A stretch of DNA of 64,000 nucleotides, from the NCBI GenBank assembly GCA_009746045.1, contig RPFO01000276.1, positions 3,566,193 to 3,630,192 of the forward strand, given 5' to 3'. Shown here in pieces: positions 62,101 through 64,000 of this stretch. The position numbers and the translations under genes were made by a program. This DNA is from Mesostigma viride (lineage: Eukaryota; Streptophyta; Mesostigmatophyceae; Mesostigmatales; Mesostigmataceae). The notes beneath the pieces were generated by a model. It was not told the DNA's origin. It worked only from the letters and a program-made list of their open reading frames with translations, and searched no databases. The number at the start of each line of letters is the position of its first letter. The stretch's first letter is position 1.

Positions 62101-64000
62101 CATGTAGGCCATGGTATGCACTAGATTTGCTACGTAGTTTATTGGAGCTGGACATGTTTGAGGCCATGGCATGGGCTTCCTCTAGGACCTAGGCCATGGT
62201 GTGAGGCCATGATGTGTAGGCCATGACGTGAGCACGTGCGGTTGTGTGGAACCAACACGAGGCTGATGCGTGATGCGGACATTGATCGATCCATCCTTGT
62301 GTTTATCTTCACTCACCATACAGGCATCACGCTCTGTAATCACTTATTTTCATCACTCATTGTCATAATTTCATGAGTTTGTGCAAGGTCGCCCGCCCAA
62401 GGGGACCATGGTGCGGCGTGGCTTTGCTGACACACCAATGTGCTGTGTATTTGAAATGCTGCTGCCGTGTATTATAATAGATGATATGATTATGCTGACA
62501 TGCGTCACACAGGGATTAAAAGCACTTCAGTGCTCCGTGACTCCCCAAAGGGAGCACAAGTTAAATTAATGCTGACGTGCGGGATAGAGGTTGCGGCCAT
62601 TTCAGAGTCTCGGGGGCAGGCGCGCGAGCAGCATCTGTGCAGCTGCGCCTGCCAATACTCAAGTAGCTAATCATGCTGTTGACACTAAACATGCTTACTA
62701 AACGGGAATGCCAAAAAGCTATCATGGACACAGATGTGATTGACACAGATAAGTACATATACTACATTACATGCTTAGGGATGGTCACTATACCTCCTCT
62801 GGCTTGGCTGACTTGGAACCGTCAGCTGGCGTGATGGGGAGACCCAAGTACCCTCAGTGCGCTTCTTTGGTCTTACTTCTGCCATCCCCCCTGGCCCTCC
62901 AAATTGATCTTCTCCGCACAGGGCGTGTGCATGACGGGGCATGGCACTGGGCGGCAGACCTCGGCTCCCTGGCACCGCTAATGCTGGCCTTTGCAGCGCA
63001 GGCCATCGCCCTGCCAGCGATCCTGTACCTGGCCATGCGGTGGGCGTTAGGTGGTGTGCAAGGGAACGAGAAACGTTTAAGCTGGCCGACCACACTGCTG
63101 TTGTGGGGCGCCGCTGGCAGCCATGTGCTAGCGGCCGTACATGCCGCGTGGGACGCCCTGCCAGAGCCCTCTGGCAGCCATTGGTTGGGCCTCGCGCCCG
63201 CCATGTGCCATGCGAACGCCCCCGTTGATGCTCATGAGGTGCCAGGTGGCAGTATGGGTGGCTATTATTGGCATGTGGCGGTGGAGGTGATCAGATCCGC
63301 TGCTTGCTTTACATGGAGAGGGTGGGCCAACCAGCCATTTTCCGCGCAGGGGCCCACCATGCAGGGCGGCATGGAAGCCACTGTTGGATACGAGGATGGC
63401 GTACTGGGTGGGCAAGAAGGTGCCCAGCGTTTTCCAGTACGCACTCACTCCCAGGCGAGGGACGCGGTTGCCCGCCTTGTGCTCGCGGCCGCACCGCCCT
63501 TGCTCTGGCTGGCACTGCGCGTGTCCAAGGGTGTGAGGGCAACGGCAGCCACAGGCAGAGGGGCAGCGGCGGCAAGAGGGGCAGAGGCGGCAAGAGGGGC
63601 AGAGGCGGCAAGAGGGGCAGCGGCGGCAAGAGGGGCAGCGGCGGCAAGAGGGGCAGAGGTGGCAAGAGGGGCAGAGGCGGCAAGAGGGGCAGAGGTGGCA
63701 AGAGGGGCAGAGGCGGCAAGAGGTGCGGAGGCAGCGGGATGCACCGCGCGCATGAAGGGTGGCAGCGAGGGCGAGATGGGCCGGGGAGATGAATTGGGTG
63801 GGCAGTCAAAGATGAGACCCCCATGCCCCAGTGCTGCAGTGAACGTGGCATGCGTCGCTCTACTGGCAGCCGCCACGCCCTCCCTTGCGTTGCTGCTGGA
63901 GGAAGGAGGTGGTGTCTCGGTGCTGCTCGTCTTGGTGCGAGGTGGGTAGTAGGGAAGGGGGGGTGGAGGTGGGGGGCAGGCTATCATCTGGAGGAGGGGC
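20786..64000 (+). CDS. PIGO: GPI ethanolamine phosphate transferase 3 (PIG-O/Gpi13), partial at right edge
   Basis: This enzyme transfers ethanolamine phosphate to the third mannose of the GPI anchor precursor in the ER. That step gives the amine later joined to proteins by GPI transamidase. Twelve exons with consistent GT-AG borders and phases give 484 codons: a membrane anchor, then the alkaline-phosphatase-fold catalytic domain with IIDAM (metal Asp), [11 protein letters not shown] (nucleophile Thr), FMGDDTW, HFLGV then DHVGH, and MGDHGQT then GDHGG. The family signature [16 protein letters not shown] follows, then the start of the multi-pass membrane domain. Later exons are less certain. 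The gene is split by a 24.9-kb intron and continues past the window. Order of motifs and spacing fit PIG-O better than PIG-N or PIG-G, chiefly through [11 protein letters not shown] and [11 protein letters not shown]. Confidence 0.93.
21805..21848 (+). CDS. PIGO: PIG-O exon 2
   Basis: A 44-base micro-exon with acceptor ACCCACAG and donor G/GTGCGT. It completes the Arg codon of exon 1 and adds [14 protein letters not shown], equivalent to the (F/Y)DF that follows DA(M/L)R in the family. The phase agrees on both sides. Confidence 0.8.
22539..22669 (+). CDS. PIGO: PIG-O exon 3: nucleophile Thr
   Basis: Acceptor CACCTCAG, donor AAG/GTGCGT. Encodes [11 protein letters not shown], then [16 protein letters not shown]. 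The Thr run in DPPTTTMQR contains the catalytic nucleophile of this superfamily. Confidence 0.9.
23041..23178 (+). repeat. 9-bp minisatellite in PIG-O intron 3
   Basis: About fifteen copies of GAGATTGAT, one with a C variant (GAGATCGAT). All three frames are open across it (Ile-Asp-Glu in one), but the flanking exons show that it is intronic. Confidence 0.92.
23356..23445 (+). CDS. PIGO: PIG-O exon 4
   Basis: Phase-0 exon of 30 codons with [15 protein letters not shown] and VTEDSLISQ, a block typical of PIG-O. Acceptor GCCAG, donor CAG/GTGGG. Confidence 0.92.
24104..24223 (+). CDS. PIGO: PIG-O exon 5: GDDTW motif
   Basis: Forty codons, phase 0. Encodes [21 protein letters not shown] and [12 protein letters not shown]. 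The GDDTW block is a family hallmark and includes a metal-binding Asp. The acceptor follows a C-rich polypyrimidine tract at 24017-24055. Confidence 0.92.
24910..24996 (+). CDS. PIGO: PIG-O exon 6
   Basis: Twenty-nine codons, phase 0, with [13 protein letters not shown]. In this superfamily the next residues (D-H-x-G-H) bind metal, and they begin exon 7. Acceptor ACCCCAG, donor GTG/GTGAGT. Confidence 0.92.
25607..25684 (+). CDS. PIGO: PIG-O exon 7: DHVGH motif
   Basis: Twenty-six codons, phase 0, [20 protein letters not shown] then MNQVIE, donor GAG/GTGGGT. The DHVGH Asp and His are metal ligands. The exon's last 20 bases and its donor are repeated several times in the intron that follows. 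Confidence 0.92.
25664..25793 (+). repeat. Minisatellite derived from exon 7 and its splice donor
   Basis: About five imperfect 23-26-bp units, the first being the genuine exon 7 end. The consensus reads AGATGAACCAAGTCATCGAG then GTGGGT. Several units keep the GAGGTGGGT donor-like junction. Confidence 0.85.
25883..28179. mobile_element. TTAA-flanked (piggyBac-like) nonautonomous element
   Basis: A 2,297-bp segment with perfect 16-bp terminal inverted repeats (GGGGACAGGACACCCC at the left, its reverse complement at the right), flanked on both sides by TTAA (25879-25882 and 28180-28183). TTAA duplication is the hallmark of the piggyBac superfamily. No transposase was recognised inside. The left and right thirds are AT-rich. 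Confidence 0.75.
27501..28085 (-). CDS. Unrecognised ORF inside the TTAA element
   Basis: A 194-codon frame on the minus strand. It has hydrophobic segments ([15 protein letters not shown] region) and a Cys-rich C-terminal third ([19 protein letters not shown], then [11 protein letters not shown]). PiggyBac transposases end in a Cys-rich zinc domain, but the spacing here is not convincing and no DDD core is visible. It may be a decayed fragment or chance. Confidence 0.3.
   Translation of the reverse strand: MAMAIAFTRNYHNRASEMQKFYLNLNGDEFMMLVCGGNKLVYNIAVVFFYAIGMGGNLNFLVARNEIEFMIAISGSKIAVLGVDLTAKQAFISVASNSKPSRCFLPDFRPLSVSNCSDLRSACLTCPWKNGCCCAPGQGIYEGKVQICRECYLRECYVLSSITSSFEVFCVLFGQFPPASSPLLAVVLSNTWQL
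28381..28461 (+). repeat. Second block of the exon 7-derived minisatellite
   Basis: Three more diverged units (TAGATGAACCAAGGCATCAG, then AGATGAAGCAAGTCATCGAT, then ACGAACCAAGTCATTGAAAT). This is the continuation of the array split by the insertion at 25798-28375. Confidence 0.8.
28462..29409 (-). pseudogene. Fragment of a second LTR retrotransposon (gag region)
   Basis: On the minus strand an ATG at 29399 lies just inside a probable LTR and starts MASNNNNKN, recalling the N-terminus of the first ORF of the complete element. The frame breaks after 38 codons. Gag-like Pro/Arg-rich peptides continue in other frames (28824-29231 and 28449-28799). Pol is absent, so only the 5' part survives. Confidence 0.45.
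29410..29812 (-). repeat. Probable LTR of the second LTR element
   Basis: About 400 bp beginning AGTTGTGATGG next to the gag-like start, and ending near GAGAGAGGTTAAC. It is assigned by position and by its resemblance to the boundary of the complete element (AGTTAG next to a leader of 10-18 bases). No second copy lies in this window, so the outer border is approximate. Confidence 0.4.
29813..30320. other. Intronic sequence without recognised features
   Basis: AT-richer unique sequence with no open frame worth naming. Confidence 0.5.
30321..30502. repeat. Cluster of CGTCAG/CTGACG words
   Basis: At least ten copies of CTGACG or its complement CGTCAG occur in about 180 bp, often as near-palindromes such as CGTCAGTCGACTGACGC. 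A similar cluster is at 39425-39535. Confidence 0.7.
30503..31790. repeat. Two tandem units of an intronic repeat
   Basis: The sequence from GTTGCCCTTTGTACTAC (30503) to the CCAAAATAGGCCAGCAAACC at about 31030 is repeated from GTTGCCCTTTATACTAC (31245) to about 31790, with indels. The intervening 31036-31245 matches 36605-36825, where it flanks the other side of the palindrome. Confidence 0.75.
31975..32005. repeat. 31-bp palindrome, left arm unit 1
   Basis: The stem GCGTGATCCACAACG pairs with its complement around a single central base. It sits in a roughly 150-bp unit that also starts CTTCGGTC and ends GACCGAAG. Copies are at 32140-32170, 36061-36091 and 36226-36256. Confidence 0.9.
32140..32170. 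repeat. 31-bp palindrome, left arm unit 2
   Basis: Identical to the palindrome at 31975, in the second tandem unit of the left arm, about 340 bases upstream of the dioxygenase start codon. Confidence 0.9.
32508..33521 (+). CDS. 2-oxoglutarate/Fe(II)-dependent dioxygenase, left copy
   Basis: A complete frame of 337 codons. The N-terminal 100 residues are Lys/Arg/Ala-rich and helical ([20 protein letters not shown] region). The C-terminal half shows the double-stranded beta-helix signature: H217-A-D219, then [14 protein letters not shown] with H287, and R299 twelve residues later in SNFRFFFY. HxD, distal His and Arg are the iron and 2-oxoglutarate ligands of this superfamily. Substrate and subfamily are unknown; phytanoyl-CoA-like, prolyl-hydroxylase-like and TET/JBP-like groups all share this frame of residues. 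The ATG at 32508 is preceded by an AT-rich leader. The mirrored copy differs at about seven residues, none of them a ligand. Confidence 0.8.
   Translation: MASNQQPDPARDLERRLKDNARRAKYVASQIEKKVKDAWLAGRKEYRSKEYHAQADAVKAGEPWAVAKRDAENAHRRFLYRTNELVKTLCMERAALAPMDSVAHEAQIALGTTGFFRQSGLVMPSELALLREMSRPRNLVYKPIFNAVTVNPLTREKVTHFGDGKRWMGLVPFSLDDPARRIANRLLRVLMGPDGVHFPAKGYFLWSKKGCHEQAPHADYMRYTGAWDVNHPVSVIVAPFPGTEFVYWENSLLYVDRDNIRSCPDVTKKTLVLDAGDVLLWHGALVHAGAGYKESSNFRFFFYGLAPGEMGLVEDSATPVLVEEPPKASVATPISQQ
33519..33700 (+). pseudogene. Degenerate tail of a second dioxygenase
   Basis: Right after the stop of the intact gene the sequence reads [10 protein letters not shown] in one frame, then [20 protein letters not shown] in another. 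This is the same distal His (HAGA) and Arg (NTRFF) block as in the intact gene but from a clear paralogue, joined with a frameshift. Only its first about 70 bases lie inside the palindrome arm, so the mirrored copy is cut short at 34643. Confidence 0.6.
33701..34508. other. Palindrome spacer
   Basis: G-rich near 33720-33830, otherwise without a supported gene. At 34420-34490 it contains a copy of the sequence that also flanks the element at 31036-31110 and 36605-36680 (CCGTCCGGCAC then GCATGGAATCGTG). Confidence 0.6.
34509..34581. repeat. 73-bp near-perfect palindrome in the spacer
   Basis: A perfect 28-bp palindrome at 34531-34558 (CCAACCTACGACGA and its complement) is flanked by inverted 20-mers TGCACGTGGCGGCTGCCCAT (34509) and its complement (34562). 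The whole could extrude as a cruciform. Confidence 0.9.
34710..35723 (-). CDS. 2-oxoglutarate/Fe(II)-dependent dioxygenase, right copy
   Basis: Mirror image of the gene at 32508-33521, 337 codons, starting at ATG 35723. It keeps HAD (217-219), H287 and R299. Differences seen are P7R-type changes near the N-terminus (QQR for QQP), G for S at about 174, L for M at about 191, Y for H at about 231, G for A at 288, V for A and A for T near the C-terminus. Both copies are uninterrupted and most differences are conservative, which suggests coding constraint or a very recent duplication. The two genes point toward each other. Confidence 0.8.
   Translation of the reverse strand: MASNQQRDPARDLERRLKDNARRAKYVASQIEKKVKDAWLAGRKEYRSKEYHAQADAVKAGEPWAVAKRDAENAHRRFLYRTNELVKTLCMERAALAPMDSVAHEAQIALGTTGFFRQSGLVMPSELALLREMSRPRNLVYKPIFNAVTVNPLTREKVTHFGDGKRWMGLVPFGLDDPARRIANRLLRVLLGPDGVHFPAKGYFLWSKKGCHEQAPHADYMRYTGAWDVNYPVSVIVAPFPGTEFVYWENSLLYVDRDNIRSCPDVTKKTLVLDAGDVLLWHGALVHGGAGYKESSNFRFFFYGLAPGEMGLVEDSVTPVLVEEPPKASVAAPISQQ
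36061..36091. repeat. 31-bp palindrome, right arm unit 2
   Basis: Counterpart of 32140-32170 in the right arm. Confidence 0.9.
36226..36256. repeat. 31-bp palindrome, right arm unit 1
   Basis: Counterpart of 31975-32005 in the right arm. Confidence 0.9.
36508..37298. other. Right flank of the palindromic element
   Basis: Contains at 36580-36825 the same repeat as 31010-31245 on the left flank, including a G-rich GGGTTCGGGGGCGGAGCCCC hairpin. No gene is seen. Confidence 0.6.
37299..37554 (+). repeat. 256-bp direct repeat, copy 1
   Basis: Begins ATCGGTGTTCTCTGAACG and ends TCTCTTTTTCTTGT. It is identical by eye to 38682-38937. Confidence 0.9.
37555..38558. other. Intronic sequence between repeat copies
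   Basis: No supported gene. Short open frames on both strands lack domains. An inverted CAGTCACGTGACTG palindrome lies near 37677-37690. Confidence 0.5.
38559..39097 (+). repeat. 125-bp direct repeats bracketing the second 256-bp copy
   Basis: A 125-bp sequence (GGGTAACGAGAACTACAATC to GTGGGAATAGAAT) occurs at 38559-38683 and 38973-39097. The 256-bp repeat copy 2 (38682-38937) sits between them with a C-rich 35-bp joint. Confidence 0.88.
39171..39428 (+). CDS. Short ORF with PCNA-motif-like N-terminus
   Basis: An 85-codon frame reading [15 protein letters not shown] near the start, then Ala/Pro-rich and basic. The AAFF segment resembles the hydrophobic half of a PCNA-interacting peptide but lacks the Gln. 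It may be a first exon or a remnant of a transposon gene; it is not recognised otherwise. Confidence 0.3.
   Translation: MGEGMAPDGILGKIKSGPGIAAFFMPKQAADTAKAPAPGPRAIVGVGQAADALNRSKRKRGNDSNAASSAAAASAQSGNSGEPPG
39425..39535. repeat. 33-bp minisatellite
   Basis: Three units built around GTCTGACGCGCCGCCAACGG and CGGCAAGTCAGCC. It shares the CTGACGCG word with the cluster at 30321-30502. Confidence 0.85.
39536..40372. other. Intronic sequence without recognised features
   Basis: Mixed-composition unique sequence up to the probable transposon end at 40373. No gene supported. Confidence 0.5.
40373..43975 (+). mobile_element. DNA transposon copy 1 (transposase-bearing)
   Basis: The left end CACCCAAAGGAGGGGTGACATC matches, with one change, an inverted sequence at 46735-46756 and, partly, the outer end of copy 2 near 49150. 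About 500 bases of leader are shared with copy 2, then the transposase gene. The right end is not certain. Confidence 0.6.
40871..43975 (+). pseudogene. DDE-type transposase, frameshifted copy 1
   Basis: The first frame (368 codons, to 41977) has a BED-like zinc finger (C44, C47, H65, H71), then QRTLASFF at 86-93, which fits the PCNA-binding PIP-box pattern, and [16 protein letters not shown]. Copy 2 shows that one base is missing near 41970, and the protein continues in the frame 42010-43590. There it has likely catalytic Asp residues in [10 protein letters not shown] (about 42523) and MDCNHLAK (42601) and a Glu in [10 protein letters not shown] (about 43081). A further frameshift near 43540 leads to an acidic tail that ends at 43975. 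The D, D-x-x-H-x-x-K and E-H-x-F-x-x-x-R pattern resembles P-element, hAT and KDZ-like transposases; the exact superfamily is undecided. Confidence 0.7.
44087..44158 (+). repeat. 72-nt poly-T run
   Basis: An uninterrupted T72 followed by GCAG. It can be read as a polypyrimidine tract with splice acceptor on the plus strand, or as a poly(A) tail of a minus-strand retrocopy. Confidence 0.95.
44163..44498 (+). CDS. Unrecognised ORF after the poly-T tract
   Basis: A 111-codon open stretch directly after TTTTGCAG, encoding [18 protein letters not shown] and [16 protein letters not shown], ending at TGA 44498. It has no ATG at its beginning, so it would be a terminal exon if real. No family is recognised. 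Confidence 0.3.
   Translation, partial: ARWYGGGSSAPAPMLGNTTVITRGQILFHGTPIKEPYVVMTAFTLGYRKWRVELGAVKSTADALLHCRRLMLVPLEGGDTWMVDRTTMPINSCFLVIKAKEVESWGPTMDV
44499..45543. other. AT-rich intronic stretch
   Basis: Contains a partial hairpin module (GTGCTCCGTGACGG at 44701) and several AATTTAATT and TTAATTAA runs typical of retroposon tails in this window. No gene. Confidence 0.6.
45544..45777 (-). CDS. Unrecognised ORF downstream of the HIRAN ORF
   Basis: A 77-codon frame with [19 protein letters not shown] and [15 protein letters not shown] possible acceptor GGGTCAG lies near its start, so it may be a 3' exon of the HIRAN gene. It is not assigned to a family. Confidence 0.3.
   Translation of the reverse strand: MHAWVRDTRKCFQFQLLDAREDASRLKPYVNLAGSHMHVLLMACEDPTVSSRVGNFRAVRFSSGGHFINISAVNEHL
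45880..46236 (-). CDS. HIRAN-domain protein, small
   Basis: A 118-codon frame from ATG 46236. Residues about 9-65 match the HIRAN domain: LKGLAYNG, then [20 protein letters not shown] (the E-x-x-N-x-YDxNAI core), then [22 protein letters not shown] domains bind single-stranded 3' DNA ends in HLTF/Rad5-type remodellers and are also found alone or in mobile-element proteins. Here no helicase follows. It lies on the minus strand within intron 7, between the two transposase copies. Confidence 0.65.
   Translation of the reverse strand: MAAVVLADVTLKGLAYNGNHGVPIDVAAVWERQKVNIYDKNAISVSVGGAEVGLLDKKEARLLAPLLDTDSITKQLVGTRNSQPYRWQILRATFTIVDGNVELITSQLSQLANAVFMG
46335..48554 (-). pseudogene. DDE-type transposase, truncated copy 2
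   Basis: Reads from ATG 48554 with the same zinc finger, PIP-box-like QRTLASFF and the first catalytic regions, in one frame through the point where copy 1 has lost a base. Homology stops at GEEY (about 46757, equivalent to 42681 of copy 1). From there the frame runs on by chance into a sequence that begins CACCCAAAGGAGGGGAGACATC, a transposon-end-like sequence, and ends at 46335. The C-terminal third with the CEHVFGYIR motif is missing, so this copy cannot be functional. Confidence 0.75.
48555..49155 (-). mobile_element. Leader and outer end of transposon copy 2
   Basis: Matches the leader of copy 1 (40380-40870) in inverted orientation, with an extra about 110 bp near 49005-49118 containing a duplicated TATATAGGGCATTG word. 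The outer end reads GATGTCACCCCTCCTCCACC. Confidence 0.7.
49156..49880. other. Intron 7, right part
   Basis: AT-rich, then moderately GC-rich; holds two small hairpin elements (one here, one at 50015). The words CGCGTCGCAAACCCGCGCACAG repeat tandemly near 49752-49807. No gene. Confidence 0.55.
49187..49258. repeat. Small hairpin element, copy 1
   Basis: GGTAAAATATTGTGCGG pairs with CCGCGCAGTATTTTCC. It is related to 50015-50078. Confidence 0.65.
49888..49935 (+). other. tRNA-like B-box sequence
   Basis: GGGGTTCGAATCCGCAGTG resembles a T-arm/B-box, preceded by a possible variable and anticodon region (CTAAGACCTGCACATCCTGG). A matching acceptor stem and A box were not found. It is probably a tRNA pseudogene or SINE relic. 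Confidence 0.3.
50015..50078. repeat. Small hairpin element, copy 2
   Basis: A 64-bp foldback with AGTTAGGAAAATATTGCGCG at the left and CGCGCAATTTTTTCCTAACT at the right. The loop is GGCCTTTATTGGCAAAAGG. Confidence 0.75.
50587..50700 (+). CDS. PIGO: PIG-O exon 8: GDHG motifs
   Basis: Thirty-eight codons, phase 0, first exon after the giant intron. Encodes [34 protein letters not shown] and SPEE. The GDHG and GDHGG blocks are metal-binding and diagnostic of the family. Acceptor CCCGCAG, donor GAG/GTGCGT. Confidence 0.93.
51596..51721 (+). CDS. PIGO: PIG-O exon 9
   Basis: Forty-two codons, phase 0. [12 protein letters not shown] matches the V-(D/S)-(S/A)-x-L-F-x-Y-S-P block that follows GDHGG in the family. 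Acceptor GGACAG, donor CAG/GTATGG. Confidence 0.85.
52257..52312 (+). CDS. PIGO: PIG-O exon 10: [16 protein letters not shown]
   Basis: Eighteen codons plus two bases, [18 protein letters not shown], the most conserved family block after the catalytic motifs. Donor AG/GTAAGG. Confidence 0.93.
52440..52592 (+). repeat. TGTGT pentanucleotide microsatellite in intron 10
   Basis: About thirty uninterrupted copies of GTGTT. Confidence 0.97.
52799..52868 (+). repeat. 17-bp tandem repeat in intron 10
   Basis: Four copies of TATATTGACCC(A/G)TGG, the first slightly diverged. Confidence 0.85.
53016..55281. repeat. Inverted repeat with 0.7-kb arms in intron 10
   Basis: The left arm (53016-53720) and right arm (about 54580-55281) match in opposite orientation with scattered differences and one deletion. 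Both inner ends carry 12-bp GGCCTTGTTGGCC-type tandem repeats. The outer ends read TGTCAGAATTT and AAATTCTGACA. The 0.86-kb spacer has no gene but holds a small MITE. Confidence 0.82.
54452..54552. mobile_element. 101-bp MITE with TA duplication
   Basis: Perfect 17-bp terminal inverted repeats (CAATATCATTTGGGACA and its complement) flanked by TA on both sides. Size and TA target suit a Tc1/mariner (Stowaway-like) MITE. Confidence 0.75.
55911..56002 (+). CDS. PIGO: PIG-O exon 11
   Basis: Acceptor GTTCCAG; the first base completes AGC. Encodes [13 protein letters not shown], fitting the (S/N)IG-x-(V/I)-x-P-x-L(W/F) block just after LPIPYG. Donor G/GTTGGT. The phase fits both neighbours. Confidence 0.82.
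56434..56720 (+). repeat. 30-bp minisatellite in intron 11
   Basis: About ten copies of a paired unit CTCTTAGACATCGTG and CTCTTAGACACAGTG. The open frame across it has no coding meaning. Confidence 0.93.
56897..57051 (+). CDS. PIGO: PIG-O exon 12
   Basis: Two bases plus 51 codons, ending in [20 protein letters not shown] and NARQ. In the family the LN-x-x-Q-V block continues into the next exon. Acceptor GCAACAG, donor CAG/GTGGGG. Confidence 0.82.
57509..58525 (+). CDS. PIGO: PIG-O exon 13, 3' border unresolved
   Basis: Begins [12 protein letters not shown] directly after acceptor CGCTCAG, joining NARQ in phase 0. Further on [20 protein letters not shown], then WTQF and the first helix of the membrane domain ([20 protein letters not shown], about 57940-58010). 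The frame stays open to a stop at 58525; the true donor lies somewhere after about 58020. The Gly/Ser/Thr-rich stretch at 57650-57800 could alternatively be an intron. Confidence 0.75.
   Translation, partial: VHRYLEAYNKQALVPFPPADYGRCRAKFMAAEALTSREAKAKHGATPINMATATCTNNHSEVGSKELSTQACLLVQGGDRTTTPGAGTHSSAHAGSTPASQGCAPRAPTTLASLRAAREIQVAYSSFLSDAAALAREQWTQFDAALMALGVVVLASAVACTLVVGCWAMGVGESDDATKMMGQGNLRAARGIGDKGQLPSREVSSPSYPTRNLSEMPAAWPHCGQISHYGLSGRQRECGAEPCAGGVKSALHITGRMSERTRALNQGDPEMLTGVNCAAASGLQGRGKKRPAVFRTTWSPVRVDEGVAGAFGRTLPCGNYRWSDCLQHPAGMCSRAHV
58505..58915 (+). repeat. 17/18-bp minisatellite
   Basis: More than twenty units alternating GCCGCGCGCATGTTTA and GCTGGGTGC(A/G)TGTTTA in irregular order. 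It follows the open part of exon 13 and is most likely intronic. Confidence 0.95.
59462..60361 (+). CDS. PIGO: PIG-O exon 14 (probable), membrane helices
   Basis: Open frame with three hydrophobic segments: [20 protein letters not shown] (about 59503), [20 protein letters not shown] (about 59850) and [20 protein letters not shown] (about 60298). [11 protein letters not shown] matches the HAxSLxSNSY(I/V) block of PIG-O. The acceptor at ACCGCAG is the likeliest but not certain; the donor ATTG/GTGGGT is good. Confidence 0.72.
60483..60862 (+). CDS. PIGO: PIG-O exon 15 (probable)
   Basis: After acceptor GCCACAG the frame completes the split Val codon of exon 14 and encodes [13 protein letters not shown] and, after a short polar gap, [18 protein letters not shown], two more helices. 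The 3' border is unresolved; the stop at 60862 is probably intronic. Confidence 0.65.
60863..61710. other. PIG-O intron or unresolved exons
   Basis: Open frames overlap here, for example a hydrophobic stretch [14 protein letters not shown] near 61360, which may be coding. Splice borders could not be fixed. Confidence 0.4.
61905..62124 (+). CDS. PIGO: PIG-O membrane segment (probable exon)
   Basis: Frame with [20 protein letters not shown], a clear transmembrane helix, then [17 protein letters not shown]. It is in the position expected for a mid-domain helix of PIG-O. Exon borders are not resolved. Confidence 0.55.
62125..62770. other. PIG-O intron (probable)
   Basis: AT-richer sequence containing the fourth hairpin module at 62530. 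Repeated AGGCCATG(A/G) words lie at 62160-62230. No exon recognised. Confidence 0.55.
62530..62557 (+). repeat. Dispersed hairpin module, copy 4
   Basis: Same core with AAAG for AACG, preceded by CAGGGATTAAAAGCACTTCA as in copy 1, and followed by AAGTTAAATTAAT. Confidence 0.75.
62860..63949 (+). CDS. PIGO: PIG-O membrane-domain exon, near C-terminus (partial)
   Basis: Long open frame with hydrophobic segments near 62970-63050 ([20 protein letters not shown]), 63090 ([18 protein letters not shown]), 63475 ([19 protein letters not shown]) and 63840 ([20 protein letters not shown]). The 18-bp repeat lies inside it in frame. The frame ends at 63949; the final family residues are not recognisable here, so further exons probably lie beyond the window. 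Confidence 0.6.
63541..63735 (+). repeat. 18-bp repeat within a coding frame
   Basis: About ten units of AGAGGGGCAG(A/C)GGCGGCA, encoding ARGAEA and ARGAAA hexapeptides. It is G-rich and could form quadruplexes. It falls in a loop between two predicted helices. Confidence 0.88.

Noticed and set aside
63309-63987. Leu/Pro-rich and Ala/Pro-rich minus-strand ORFs
   Set aside because: Antisense shadows of the 18-bp G-rich repeat.

Overview
This is a eukaryotic nuclear segment, most likely from a protist or microalga, perhaps of the green lineage. That placement is an inference from the intron-rich gene, compact polypyrimidine/AG acceptors, abundant LINE and Ty1/copia-type elements and an IQ-motif protein. 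No rRNA, CRISPR array or bacterial operon is present.

Region 1 (about 1-18,100) is retrotransposon territory. Two copies of one LINE family lie in opposite orientation (copy A, minus, 1835-4815; copy B, plus, 5686-17104). Copy B is split by a complete LTR retrotransposon (7699-15331, minus) with 473-bp LTRs that look identical and a TCCCC target duplication. A second LINE family supplies an intact C-terminal reverse-transcriptase fragment (17403-18084) and an inverted 3' end.

Region 2 (18,100-20,785) holds an intronless IQ-motif (calmodulin-binding) gene on the minus strand. A 640-bp intergenic stretch separates it from a divergently transcribed gene.

Region 3 (20,786 to the right edge) is a single host gene on the plus strand. 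It encodes a GPI ethanolamine phosphate transferase 3 (PIG-O/Gpi13) homologue. Twelve successive exons can be followed with matching phases, giving 484 codons, and several later membrane-domain segments follow. The gene leaves the window on the right.

Intron 7 of this gene is 24.9 kb and interrupts the catalytic domain. It is a reservoir of mobile DNA: a minisatellite made from the exon 7 splice junction; a TTAA-flanked piggyBac-like element nested in another inverted-repeat element; an LTR-element fragment; a 4.8-kb palindrome whose 1,865-bp arms each encode a 337-aa 2-oxoglutarate/Fe(II) dioxygenase; two opposed copies of a DDE-type transposase gene with an N-terminal zinc finger and a PCNA-binding-like motif; and a small HIRAN-domain ORF. 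The mirrored dioxygenase pair beside transposase and HIRAN genes is the most unusual content here. Its relation to the transposon-linked DNA-modifying dioxygenases known from other eukaryotes is a hypothesis.
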